A stretch of 64,000 bases of DNA from Sipunculus nudus (GCA_026874595.1 CM049313.1:49651659-49715658), one strand, 5' to 3'; shown: positions 32,641-44,789, counted from the first letter of the stretch. The notes: a model not told the origin generated them from the letters alone. Made by a program: numbers and translations.

Positions 32641-33107
32641 ATAGTGTCTATTCTAACACTAATTTCAACGAAAGAAATTTTACAACTTTACAAATGCTAT
32701 CATTTGATTGGAAATAATTTCAAATACAAATATTTGAGTTTGAAAAGCACATTATCCTACGTAAAATATAATCAAAATGTGAATGAAATATTTATTATCT
32801 GAAAAATAAAGAGAAGATTGTGACAGTAACGCATCTTTAATGTAAAAATATGGATGTCACTTTCCTGAATTTTATATCTCTTGAAAATGGCATTAGACGG
32901 ATGAAGTATCTCACCTATAAGAACTTCTATGAATAAATGCATGGGCAATACGATTATCGGTGGTTTCGATATAAAAAACGCTCTGGAAAAAATGATATAT
33001 TTAAATGATTACATTATATTTTCCGGTGGATTCATGTTAATTGTATTGAATATTACATTTCGCGGAAGAAAATTAGTTTCGACAAGGGTTATGACATTCA
33101 AAACCAC
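32375..33107 (+). repeat. Dispersed repeat, intact copy
   Basis: Homologous to 41329-42671, which is interrupted by an LTR. Shared blocks include CTACGACCACTCGTA, AGTCGTACGATAACAA, GTAACGCATCTTTAATGTAA, GACGGATGAAGTATCTCAC, TATGAATAAATGCAT, CAATACGATTATCGGTGG and TTTCGCGGAAGAAAATT. Both copies end at GGGTTATGACATT, so 33107 is likely the repeat boundary. The 65-codon frame 32929-33126 is broken in the other copy, arguing against coding. Confidence 0.75.
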
Positions 33108-34428
33108 TTTAGATTATAGGACTTAAACCATATGAATACTCATTAAAGTTACACACCAAATTGAAATAGGCCCCCAAATGGAAAACTCTAAATGCCAGGG
33201 CAAAAGCGTTTTCACAAAGATCAAGTTTCCCTAATAATTATTTGGAAATAAATACACAAGTAGTAAAGCAAAGTGAAATATTAAATTACCGAGGAAGGCA
33301 TTTTTGCAAGCCACATATAATGATTAAAAAATCCCAGTTTTGTGGGCTTTTAGGTCAATTGATATATTAGACTGACTAAACAGTCAGCGCCCAAGCCTGA
33401 ACTTCAACCGTTCGGTACGATATATTTTACCAATGGCTTTTGGTTTTATATATATATATATATAATTGCAAAATAAATGTGCCGGACTAAAAAGGTAAAA
33501 AATAAATTAAAAATATATATTTGATCTATGTTAGATCTTAACTAGACTCTCCTGATTCATATTTCTTAAATGAATTTTTTTCTCTAATCTGCCAACTCCT
33601 TTGTCATATGATATTAATATATAATATATATTTGATTTCAAATGTTCAAACCATTATGATAATAGACCAAGTTGACGAGTGGACAGTCATGTAATAAAGA
33701 CGGAAATAAAATATACACTGAAACATAAGGAGAATATCAAGATGACAAATGTTTTAACATTTTTTTTCCTAAAAATGATTAAGGTAAACTATCACAAATG
33801 TAAACTATCACGTTGATATGTATATGTCATAAAATACGATAAAACATAAGAGTACACCTAACTCAAGGAGCCATACTGGCTGAATCAGTATTAAATATCA
33901 GAGAGAAAACACTTCACATTTAAGGGCCGTGGTAATTTCTTCCACTTAAAAGATCCCGAAGAGATTAATTGTAAAACACTTAAAACTATGGAAAAAATTA
34001 TATACAAATACCTCACTTCATAAAAATCATAAAAACAACATCCACTGGATATCTCAAACGAGGACAAAATGAAACCTGAAATATTTTTTTTTGTCTGGGA
34101 TAAATGAAAATAAGTGATAACATAATTATTCTGCAACCCTGGTATGTTATGGTTGAATACTCTTGTTATCAACGAAACAAAGGTATTTGAAAGGAGGAAT
34201 GCTGGAAAAAGGGGTGTTCAACCATTAATTATAAAACTAATGCTAGTGTCATGATAAGTAAGGTTCACGACGATTTGTGTTCATTTAAGGACGATTTTTT
34301 TATGTTTTTATAATGCTAAAGGCCACACATTACATACATTCGGGTGCGTGGGCGTGTCGATTTACTACTTTTTCCCGATGATCATGATAGCATATTGATG
34401 AGGAAGTTCCAGTAATTGGAGTTTACAG
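33108..34428. other. No recognised feature; short (TA)n
   Basis: AT-rich with a TA run at 33447-33464. The 93-codon minus frame (33891-34172) has no support. Confidence 0.35.
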
Positions 34429-35944
34429 CTTCGAGGCAAGCAGCCGTCGGTCTGCTCAACTAGCTTCGGGTGCGTAGTTCTTTCAGAGTTTCTCCAACAC
34501 TGTTTTACATATATGTCTGCAAAGGAGACTTCTCGGAGACACAATCGTCCCCAGGGTGAAGCACAGGATCTTGGAAAAGGTAGGGCATGGCACCCTCTTA
34601 CACCAAAACAAATGTTCATGGAGTGTTAGTCTTATAAATAATTCTGAAGTATATATATGCTGAAGTATAGGTCAGAAAACGACGCGAGACGCAAAGAGTC
34701 AGCTTTTCGGTTTAAAATATGTATGAATCTATTGCCCAGTTTTTAGGTTGAACAAACTTTATCTTCATCTTCTGGCCAACTTTAAAAGAAGAAGATGACA
34801 AGTTGCTATGGTGACAAGGACAGTTGTAAGCGTAAAAAATTTATAATTTATTCCTTTTCCATTAAACCGCTCCAGGGGTTCTATCGATTGATTAATCGAT
34901 TGGAATCTGGGTAATGATGCTAGTAACGACGCAAATTTACCGTGAAGGCAAAGGTCAAGGCCAATCCTTCGTATGGAGCAGACGGTCCGAAATACAGTTC
35001 AAACGATAAAAAAAACTGCACTGTACAAGGCCTTTCATGATTAAAGTAATATCTGAGCAGACTGATACGTTGTTTGATGCCAATGACATGAGGCGCACGG
35101 CGGACGACAGAAACGTCCATCAAAGTATTTTAGGACAGGAAAGTATTGCATTGATTTATTTATAATGTCCATGGCCATCGAGATTGACGTGATTGAAATA
35201 TTACTCAAAATTTATTACAATATTTATATTCTGCAGAAAATTAATGCGGTAAAGTGATAAAATTTTACTTCTTTCTTTCAAAGTAACACAAATATGCTTG
35301 ATACACTGTTAAAAGTTGCACGTAAAATAACGGTGCTTTGCACCGGCAGCAAAGTTGACAGTGCAATGCACCGTTATTTTACGTGCAAAGAAATAACGCA
35401 GTGCGTTAAATAACGTCGCATTGCACCGTAATTTTACAGCGCTTTGGAACGTAAATAAACGGTGCTTAGCCACGGGAAATAACGGGCATCTGTTATTTTA
35501 CGGGACAATATGCCGTTATTTTACAGTGCTAAGAGACGTGAATAAATAGTGATTTAAACTGGAATCAGGGCATTGCACCGTTGTTTCACGGTGCTTTGAT
35601 ATGTAGAATAACAAAACATTGTTACTTTATAATAAATAACAGTGCTTTGCACTTAGAGCTATACACTGTTACAGGTTTCCATAATCTTTCTCAAAACGTT
35701 TCTGTCTTGTCACTCCGGACGAACCCTTTATTTGTATCTGTGTACTTCAGGTTTCTCATTACATGTTTTTTTAGATTTTACCCGTAAAAATATTACGAAC
35801 GAAGTCAGACCACCTTATGATGATAGAGTTGTAACTTTCTGTTTGACAGTCAAGTGTCCCGAAAATCAAATCGGGATATCCACAGAGGGAAATGCATCTT
35901 GGCTAATTTGGGAAATGGCATTAAAAATGCATGCTCACACATAA
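34429..35944 (+). CDS. Two-exon terminal gene candidate, unrecognised
   Basis: Exon candidate 34429-34579: acceptor GGAGTTTACAG|C, 50 open codons plus one base, donor AAAAG|GTAGGG (LRGKQPSVCSTSFGCVV, EFLQHCFTYMSAKE, RRHNRPQGEAQDLGK). Second exon 35775-35944: acceptor ATGTTTTTTTAG|A, two bases then TRKNITNEVRPPYDD, VVTFCLTVKCPENQIG, NASWLIWEMALKMHAHT and a TAA at 35942-35944. The phases fit (1 + 2). The second exon has N-x-T/S sites (NIT, NAS) and two cysteines, so an extracellular protein is possible. The intron holds the CACTG repeat arm at 35304. A competing 84-codon minus frame (34365-34619) overlaps exon 1. No family recognised. Confidence 0.35.
35304..35690 (+). mobile_element. CACTG-tipped arm with CGTAAAATAACGG motifs (left)
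   Basis: Starts CACTGTTAAAAGTTGCACG and carries many direct and inverted copies of the CGTAAAATAACGGTGC motif (TGCACCGTTATTTTACG, CCGTTATTTTACAGTGC). This is the layout of CACTA/EnSpm ends. The inverse tip lies at 41034. Alternatively the block is a self-contained repeat ending near AACAGTG at 35644. Confidence 0.5.
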
Positions 35945-36675
35945 TATCACACCACTTCTTTATTGTATGAAATATTCAACAGATCATCAACATGTACAAC
36001 ACGTGTACTTAATGTATATAGTTATTCAGATTATACTGATCTTCCAAAAGGCATCATTAGGAAGCAAACATATTTAAACATTTTGACCACACTGCATGGC
36101 AGTTAAATCGTCTCCAACTAAACATATAAAATTTGGCAATTAGTGCAATATTATTATGATTAATTTACTATTATGAATGCTGTGTGTTATCTCATTAAGG
36201 TTGCTGATCTTTTTAACAATGGGGCCCAAATCTATTTATAATGTATCTTTGAAAAATAGATAAAAGTGCATAAATAAATTTATAGTGTTGTAAATTAATG
36301 GTATCTTTAAAGTAAAAGATGGTCAGAACACAAGTCAAACAATTGAAATGGATTTAACTTATATGTCACCAAATCTTTCTACAGTAAAGACATCTACTTT
36401 GTGTGAAGCTTCTGATAATGAATTCCAAAATAAAGGTCCTTGGTAAATAAATGATTTTTGCATCAAATAAATTCGAACTGGAGGGAGTTGAAGAGAATGC
36501 CTACACTGTAACAAGGGTGCAAATGTAAACGTTCTTCCATAAATATAATAAGATAATTACCTGATTTAATTAAGGTACTTAAACACAAGAATATTAAAAG
36601 TGAAATAGTCGTTAACTGATATTTCCTATATTGTTGATATATTAAAGAGGAAAATGCAGCATTAAAACATTAAAT
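35945..36675. other. Probable 3' untranslated or intergenic DNA
   Basis: AT-rich between converging gene candidates. AATAAA on the plus strand near 36276, and on the minus strand near 35957-35962. Confidence 0.3.
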
Positions 36676-37479
36676 CTAACCAACCAGCTCTATTGACAGT
36701 GGAAGGGCAGTTAGAGGTGCATTCAATTTCCCCAAAATCAAGAAACCTGAAGGTCTTTTTAGTCCCTTGGGATACTCCATGGTAAATATCCAAAATGACG
36801 CATAGCTAGCCTCCAGTGGAAGTAGAAATAACTTGCATGGGTTGACAGTTTCTGGCCATCCACCATATGTTACAGTGATGTTACAGTCCCCATCTTGAAC
36901 ATTCACAGGTGTTGGAGATCTCATTCCCTGCATACAAAATAATAAACAGAAAAGAGATTGTAAATGTAAGAAACATGAGAGAAATATGCAAGAATATAGT
37001 TCAGTGCAATTATCCCTTTAATTTTTATATTTTTTTAGATTTTTTTCAAAGTCTGACGCTCTATCAATTTACATTACAGAAAATAAACTTTTGTTCTTTC
37101 TTCACAAAATTTAAACAATAACTACAAAAATAGTTTTCTTATGGTCAATGGGAACCTTTAGAAGTGAAAATAATTATACAGTATTATATCAAATATATCT
37201 TTACATTTACATTACAGACAATAACTGGCCAAGATTTTGTTCTATCTCCACAAAAAAATTAACAATTTCAACATTTTTCTTTATATATGTATTTACTTAA
37301 AAAAGGTTAAAACTATCTTTAATACTTGCTGAATATATTTACACAAATATAATAGTTTTGAAAGAATTACCTCTCCTCCATCTGCAATCCCATATTATCC
37401 TTGCATTCTCCAAACAGTGAAGGCAGTATCCTGTATATAGGAGCTTTGCTTCTGCAAATACAAATACACAGACAATGCA

Positions 37480-37529
<50 letters not shown>

Positions 37530-39574
37530 AATGTGATACGAATCAGTTTTAAAATCATACTCAATGACTGAAAGTTGATCGATTAATAATCATTTTTTTT
37601 TTCATTTTATGTGCCATATATTATTAACATAAAAGCTGTTGTATAGATACCTAAATATTGACAGTAGTAAATTAAGCCTATCATGTACATTACACTGAAA
37701 GGTCAAGACTATACTTGTTGATACTTATTCACTGCATAAGAACAACATTAATACTGTTTCCTGTTAAGTGCCCATCTTTCTTAAATCTATGAGAGAGTTA
37801 GAATATTTCATTGGAATAAAGAGACTTCTTTTGAATGTGCATACCTGATCGTATATGAAAGGTTATGGAAAAAAAATACATGATTTGATGATTTAATTAT
37901 GAAATGTCCTTTTCCAGAATGATTTCTACAGACAATAGACCTGACAATGTATTTTTAAAGGCACAAATGAAAGTATGTGTAAATATGAAGTAATTAACAG
38001 TAAGGCTATGGGCCTGGATTTTATTTATTGTAACTGTAAATAATTATATTATGAATATTTGATAACCAGAATATCTGCAATGTTTTATAGGGAATAAACA
38101 TGTTCCAAACTGCATAAAATTAAAAAAAAATAGCCAATAATCAGCAGGTTTGACAAATGACACTGTAAGGTTAGAGATGGTCAGGATAGCGTGGCTCAGC
38201 TCCATCAAGCAGCAAGCCAAAAAATTTATTAGAATAAAAATGAATGGAGAGAATGAGAAACAGGCAGGCGAATTTAGGTCAGCATCACTGCTTATGTTCA
38301 ATATGTAAGATCTATACTTGTTTCACAGATTATTAAACTCATCAGCTTATTCAAATTGCCATGGACTTTACAAAAGAAAATATGATCAAAATTCAAACTT
38401 ACCTTGGTGTACCTTTTCTGCAATGTTCTCTGCTAGGAATTTACCCTGCAACTGCTTGCCAGTGTAGGTGTGCACCTTGCACATCTTGCATTTGTACTTT
38501 GTTCACAGCTCTAAGTTATGTAAGGTGTGGAACATTTACGTCATCTTTCCTCTAAATCATTGATGCATGTATGGCTCTCTGAACACCTGCACAAGTAGAA
38601 CAAATTCTAGGAGTATATAAAAACAAAACTGATAAACATGTAACCAACGAAAGACAATCCCAGCACCAGGCATATTAATAATATTTACAAAGTAAGTGCA
38701 GGTATATAAATTAATAAACAAAAGTGCAATATTGCATATAAAAATGGTTAAATATTGGGTCAACAAATGTTTTTACTCCGTGTATAAACAGAAAGGTGCA
38801 AAAACAGCATCACATGTGTACGAGGATTTATAAATAGGAAGCAATATATGCAGTACAGCCTTTATATTACAAAATGATGTAACATTTGTAATTGCATTTA
38901 CATATACTAGCTATTATAATATAACAAGGGCTACAGGCATAATGCAAACCTGCGTAATCTTTCCGGGTTCCCTGATGATAAACTTGACTATTATTTGAAA
39001 AGTTATTATTTTTTAAGGTGTGACAAGTACATGTATAAAGCAAGTACTACCAATTTTGAATCTTAGTATAAGTATAAATGCGCTCAGTCTGATGCATACT
39101 GATGGATGAGATGTGGTATACCCCATTACAAAGGCCTATATGTGAGTGAGGGGTTGTCAAAAATCCCATCCAACCCACATTATGAATGGAAATTGCAACC
39201 CTGTACAACAGAGTTGGGGGGGGGGGGGGGGGGGGTCTCTGGCAAATTTTCAGTTGAGCAAACCTGGACATAACAGATGGTTTCTCTAGGCCTTGCTAGA
39301 ACAATTTGTGGGGGGGGGGGGGGATCAATGAGCTATGTTTTCCAACAAAAGTTCAATAACAACTTTAGTACTGGTATCAGTGAACGACAGTGACAGAGGT
39401 GGTGTCTTCCCTGTAGCTCAAATGACTTACAGTCAGCTGAGCTAAAAAGGCAGTATATTATTATGTGATGTTTAAACTTACATAATTCCTATTCTTAAGA
39501 AATAGGAAAGTTGCCATGATGGTATCCAAATCTTCTTTGAATTTGCCACACTGATGGAAATGCTTGACCATTTT
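36676..39574 (-). CDS. Four-exon gene candidate (about 103 codons), zinc-ribbon-like
   Basis: Minus-strand exons: 39574-39482 (acceptor TTTTCAG|A, ATG at 39571-39569, donor TTAT|GTAAGT; MVKHFHQCGKFKEDLDTIMA); 38496-38403 (weak acceptor ACAAAG|T, donor CCAAG|GTAAGT; YKCKMCKVHTYTGKQ); 37451-37371 (acceptor TTTGCAG|A, donor GAGAG|GTAATT; YCLHCLENARIIWDC); 36927-36881 (acceptor TATGCAG|G, ending CECSRWGL, stop 36883-36881). Phases join at every junction. Paired CxxC motifs suggest a small zinc-binding protein; no family recognised. A conflict: in the last exon another frame stays open to 36676 and the G+C-rich part also ends there, so an alternative acceptor (near 36918) and different upstream frames are possible. 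A non-coding first exon may lie in 40735-40870. Confidence 0.4.
37483..37529. repeat. (AT)n microsatellite
   Basis: AT run with one GT interruption, intronic in the minus gene model. Confidence 0.9.
39217..39235 (+). repeat. Poly-G tract
   Basis: Long run of G; a second G-run lies at about 39309-39322. Confidence 0.85.
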
Positions 39575-39625
39575 CTGAAAACATAAACAGTATTTGGCTG
39601 TGCCTTAGCAGCCTTAATTTTCAGG

Positions 39626-39629
39626 CTCT

Positions 39630-39664
<35 letters not shown>
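39626..39664 (+). repeat. (CT)n microsatellite
   Basis: CT-rich run just upstream (minus sense) of the acceptor at 39575; on the minus strand it is a GA run, so it is not the pyrimidine tract. Confidence 0.9.
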
Positions 39665-39667
<3 letters not shown>

Positions 39668-39963
39668 AAGACTGGCTAAAATGTTAGCACTTTGGCTAGC
39701 ATGGTATGTTTTTTTTTCTTCTAAAACATATGTTAAGAAATTTAGGAAATTGTCTCAAAGCTGTTAATTATTTGTTTGGTCTGTGTTTACTCTCTGTTTA
39801 AGCATCTGTTAAAAATTTAAAAAAAAAATAAAGGAACTTTGATATCTTAATTTCTCTGGTTGACATGTAAGTGGGAAAACCTTATTGAAGGCCTCATTTA
39901 AAATCTAGTAAATAAATAATTCAAAACTGTTTTCAGTGGTGCCTTTACAAAAATTTCACCTTT

Positions 39964-39968
<5 letters not shown>

Positions 39969-40008
<40 letters not shown>
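39969..40008. repeat. (AT)n microsatellite
   Basis: About 40 bp of AT. Poly-G at 40080-40090 and a TA run at 40488-40515 lie nearby. Confidence 0.9.
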
Positions 40009-40010
<2 letters not shown>

Positions 40011-40734
40011 CATGTATATTTATACCATTCATGCATGATATAGACCCAGACATGGCCAGGTGTGTGTGTTTGTGGGTCGGGGGGGGGGGGTTTGCTTTCT
40101 TTTTCCTAATAGGCTATTCCCTGAAACTAAAAAAGACTTCTTCATTAATGATAAACATTGGCATCAATGCAGAGAATGGGGGTTATATATCATCCCCCCC
40201 TCCGACTTTTTTAACAAGGGGGGATGGGTCAATGTAATCATCCCCAACACTGATATTAAGCAAGTAACAATTACTTTTAAATATATATTGGAAATGTAAT
40301 ATATTAATAATTAGAAAACTTTACTTTGTTTCCATTTCTGAGTTAACTGAAATATAAGGTTATCTATAATATTTTTTTTATAATAATCTAAACATGGTTT
40401 AGAGTTGACATTTAATGGAAACATAAAACCTGCACTTAATATATAATATCATTCAACATCACACAAATGTCACACATTATAAAAGGTGTATATATATATA
40501 TATAATATATATATACACATATAAACATAATATATATTTCCAACTCAATCACTCTTCTACCCCTGCCAGTGACAGTCGCCCCCCCCCCCCTCTCAACTGA
40601 GGGAACACATGAACGAGACTGGCCTCGTACCACTATACCATTACCAACGTACACTATTACACAGTATTAGAATAACAACTAACACAGTAAACAGATTTAT
40701 GCCTACATATTAAAGAAGAACATTTTACCAATGA

Positions 40735-40925
40735 AGATGCTGGGTAACTTCTGTGACTTTCAGCAGCCAGCAGACGGACAAAAATGGCTTCTCTTCCCGC
40801 CGTGGAGTCAAAAGATCCAAGATGTTGACGTCATGAGTGGCCACGCTGATCACATGACGCGCGGTTTATTTCATCTGTACCGTCTGCTTTACACACGTGT
40901 CACACCATTTTCACAGACGCTCATT
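40735..40925 (-). promoter_or_regulatory. Promoter-like region with CRE
   Basis: A local rise in G+C holds a perfect CRE octamer TGACGTCA (about 40827), a TCACATGA/GTCATGTGA E-box-like site (about 40850), a GCGCGG core and a CACGTG-like CACACGTGTC. On the minus strand it is followed by a possible first exon with donor TTCATTG|GTAAAA (about 40733). It could also fire on the plus strand, where ATGGCTTCTCTTCCC opens only 14 codons. Inference from motifs. Confidence 0.3.
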
Positions 40926-41034
40926 ATTTGACGTTGCATTTGCGCGTTATTCAACGCACAAGAGCGTCTACATTGCAAAGCGGCGTAAATTTACAGTCTT
41001 ATGCGCCGTTATTTTACGGTAATTTTTAACAGTG
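40900..41034 (-). mobile_element. CACTG-tipped arm (right)
   Basis: The reverse complement from 41034 reads CACTGTTAAAAATTACCG, then TAAAATAACGGCGC, closely matching the left arm at 35304. Outside both tips lies TA. Subterminal AACGC/GCGTT motifs are inverse-repeated. With 35304 this would bound an element of about 5.7 kb. Confidence 0.45.
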
Positions 41035-41328
41035 TACTCGATGACCAAACAATCGATGCATGGAACAGGGTATGAACTTAAAACAAGAGGTTTTTCAATT
41101 AGCATTTCGATCATTCTTTGGAACCATGGTTTTACGGTGTTTTTCCCAAAACAAATGCCATGTGTCATCCTAAACATTGCAGTCCATTTTCCCTCTGTTA
41201 TTAAGACTTCAAGATACGCCCTTATAAGGTAAACCCCGGTTTCATTCTGAAGTGTTCACATAACCCCTCGCCCCTTGCTCATCGAGTTAACGTGATAAGT
41301 TTCTGTGCTTCCATCCCATGTGTTACAC

Positions 41329-42671
41329 TACCTACGACCACTCGTAAACTAGTCGTACGATAACAAGAGATTAAACGTAGGATTGTGAACCTTTCACAAT
41401 TCACTAACGACAAGCGACAATTTTTTCCAGTAGCAGGTGATCGTGACCTGTCGTAAAACGGTCGTAGGTGCAGGTGTGAATTTGGCTTTGTTTTGTCTTT
41501 ATAAACACTAAATGTTTCAACTTTGAAATGCTATCCGTGATTTCAAATGCAAATACTTAATTTTGAGAAGCATGCACATTATCTGACAAAAATATAATCA
41601 AAATGTAAGTGAAATATCAAATATATGAAAAGTAAACTCGCATAATGTTACGAAACCTAATAACAACAGATCACGTAAACGTGATCAGCACAAATTTTGT
41701 TACGGAGATAAAAAAATCAGATTCTGTAACACTAAGCAGCGTGAAATGACTTGGGGAATGAATAAAGAAGTCAGTGGTTTTTTGTTAACAAATAATTATA
41801 ATTTATTCTTAAAACAATCCTAACATTACTTAACTAAATCAATACGATTACACAGGGTAACACTATAAATGTATACAGTACCAGAGTGTCTTGATCTTAG
41901 GCTTTGATCCTGGATACCACCACTGTCATAGCCCATCACGAGTTGTTTGAAATCAATGATCCACGTTAGATGTAATAATCCAAAGGCAAACTGGATACAG
42001 TCCGTATTAAATCTGTTTTAAGTCCGTTAAATATCTGACACCACTGGAATTATCGGTAAGGTCCCAAAACTCACACTCTTCCTTGTCCGCTGAATTCTTT
42101 TTCTCTTTCTCTCCCGGCTCTAAACACAGCCCCCTAATTTATAGCTTCCAATCCGAAAATACTAGACATGGAAAATACAGACGCACCTGAACAGATCTGA
42201 AACATCTAGAACAAAGAACACTGTTTCTACGCTTCAGACCCCACACGTAAGCCAGCGCCCAAACAAGTGAGGATCCCATAGCAACGAACCATGCCTGCGC
42301 TACACGCACCAGAATGTCAACAGACACATGTAACACTCCTGCGCTCAAATAAAAGACATATGTAACAATAATTCTTTTTCAATACGAGAAGGTTGTGGGA
42401 GTAACGCATCTTTAATGTAAAAATATAAATGTAACTTCCTTGAATTTTGTTTCTTTTGAAAATGGCATGGGACGGATGAAGTATCTCACTCATAAGACCT
42501 TCTATGAATAAATGCATCAGCAATACGATTATCGGTGGCTTCGATATAAAATACGCTCTGAAAAAATGATATATTTTAATGATTACATTATATTTACCAG
42601 TGGTTTCATGTTAATTGGATTGGGTACTATATTTCGCGGAAGAAAATTTGTTTCGAAAGGGTTATGACATT
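41329..42671 (+). repeat. Dispersed repeat, copy split by a solo LTR
   Basis: Segments 41329-41645 and 42368-42671 are collinear with 32375-33107. The LTR 41646-42367 sits between them, so the repeat is older than the LTR insertion. Confidence 0.75.
41646..42367 (-). mobile_element. Solo LTR (722 bp), copy 1
   Basis: Bounded by TGTTACGAAACC and ...ACATATGTAACA (5'-TGTTAC...GTAACA-3' ends), with ATAA on each side (41642-41645, 42368-42371), a 4-bp target duplication. Minus-strand sense: a TATA box (TATAAATTAGGGG, + 42135-42143), a downstream TTTAGAGCCGGGAGAG block, and AATAAA (+ 41802-41807). Homologous to 58878-59713 and to 63420-64000. No internal gag-pol sequence adjoins it, hence a solo LTR formed by recombination between two LTRs. 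Confidence 0.7.
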
Positions 42672-43325
42672 GAAGTTGCATTTCACGTGCCTGGGCCTTC
42701 AATGACATATATGTGTTTGTTATCAAACCCAAGCATTATTTTAACAGTATTGATGGCTTTTATATACAATCGACATCACTTCGGTAATGATGATGTTGTG
42801 CCGTTGTTGTTCATCGGAATGAAAAAAATTCTCACGCGAAATTCGTATTCCCTTTAAATGTCTCACGTCTACTTCTTCTATTGTTTTCTTGAACAGCGAA
42901 ATTTGCCATTCTTTGCTCACCTTTGCTAGGGCAGGGGGTTTCCTGGAGAATCCTTGCACAAGTGACCTTTACCTCGTGAACAACAGTCCCCGCGAAAAGC
43001 ACGGGGTAAAAATATGCGACATTCAGTCCCTGTACCTGATTATTACAATACTATTTATTTCATAGAAATATGGATGTTCCCGGAAACAGGAGTTATAATT
43101 TTATTATAGTAATATTATTTTCATTATTGAAATTATTAGATTAATATGGATCACCACATCGGATGTCGAGAGAGACTGACGGGAGGCCAATCGTTGAAAA
43201 TTAGTTAATAAGAATACATGTGTCTCCCGTCAACGTTTCCGGCATCCTGCGTAGGTTTTCGTGATATTAAAAAGAATTTTGCAGAGACTATAACTCACAG
43301 TCGTAATATGGAATTTAGGCCTGAC
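42672..43325. other. No recognised feature
   Basis: Short frames on both strands (42615-42959) overlap without motifs. Unassigned. Confidence 0.35.
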
Positions 43326-43626
43326 AATCATGTAATCATCCTCCCCCCCCCCCCACACACACACTATTCAAAGAATAATATTTATATATTGCAAAGGATA
43401 CTTATTAGTATATATGAATAATTAAATGTTTATAGACTATCGTTCCATTTATGAGTATATGAAATATATTTAATCTAAACCTAACTTGTACTGGAAAATA
43501 ATATCTTATTTTCTTAAATCTCATACACTTATTGTAATATATTTGAAATGTGATTAAGTGTATATATTTAAAATGTGTCTAACAGACGCTGATATATTCA
43601 AATAGTGTGATACCTACGCTAAACAG

Positions 43627-43664
<38 letters not shown>

Positions 43665-43814
43665 TTATATATATATAAAGCACTGAAGAAAAAAAACACT
43701 GTTTATTCATTGGTGTTATATCGCTAGTGTTATATCGCACTGGCTTCAGGCTTCAGTGTAATATATCGCACTGGCCTTGTGTGCCACAGAGCACTTTACA
43801 CCGGAGGGTAACTC

Positions 43815-43876
<62 letters not shown>

Positions 43877-43915
43877 TTATGGGTGTGTGAGTGTGAGTCA
43901 TTCCTTGATCCTGGA
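43326..43915 (+). mobile_element. hAT-like CAGKGGC family, end-truncated copy
   Basis: Shares with 44454 and 52711: a C-run, CACTATTCA(A)AGAATAAT, TTTATATATTGCAAA, TTCCATTTATGAGT, AATATAATATCTTATTT-like blocks, CAGACGCTGATATATT, (AT)n, GTGTGTGAGTG and GAGTCATTCC..CTGGAAGATA. Neither CAGGGGC tip remains. Confidence 0.6.
43820..43879. repeat. (AT)n microsatellite
   Basis: About 55 bp of AT inside the truncated hAT-like copy; another at 43626-43677. Confidence 0.9.
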
Positions 43916-44453
43916 AGATAAAAAAAATAATTATTTAAACAGAATTATGCACAGAGTAAAACTCATAGGCGTGTTATAGGATTAAAGCCTGGCATCAGAC
44001 AAAAATGGACAAAAACTTTAATATAACCTTATGGTCAACCTTTTAAGCATTGTATTTTGGTCCCCATAAATGTGTGTGAATTTTCAATCAAATAGTAAAA
44101 AAGACGTACTCCCTCACCAAGGCCGATAGGACAACTTAATTTAAAATTCTGTTTTAGGAGGGTTAATTGAGAATGTCCATATGATAGGCCATGTTTGCTG
44201 AAAAATGTGATAATCCAGATAGTACTGAAAGAACCCCTAACCCTACTCCTGAAATAACGACCCACGTAAAAACTCCCCCAGACTCGGAAATTACCAGATT
44301 AGAAAACACGTGAAGGTACAAACAAAATCGTTTGGCGACCCGTTGTCTTGTAGCTCTCAGAGGATGTGACATCAATCACACAATGACATATTTCTTTGAA
44401 GGGAGATCCATCATTTTCTTTTGTGTCTGAAAATTGTCTGAAAATATTTTGCA

Positions 44454-44725
44454 CAGGGGCATCAATAGAGGGGGAATTTCGGGGTATATATCTCCCCAGG
44501 TACGGGGGGTCATGGTCAATATAATCACGCCCCCCCCACCCACTATTCAGAGAATAATGTTTATATATTGCAAATGTATATAGACTTTTGTTCCACTTAT
44601 GAGTTTACTGTGAAATATTATATCTTATATTTAATTGTAGTATATTTGAATGTGAATAATTTATATATTTGAAATGTGTCATACAGACGCTTATATATTT
44701 AAGCAGTGCCATACAGGTGCCAAAC

Positions 44726-44789
<64 letters not shown>

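Noticed and set aside
32929-33126. 65-codon frame at the end of the dispersed repeat
   Set aside because: The second copy at 42.5 kb has stops and frameshifts in the same region.
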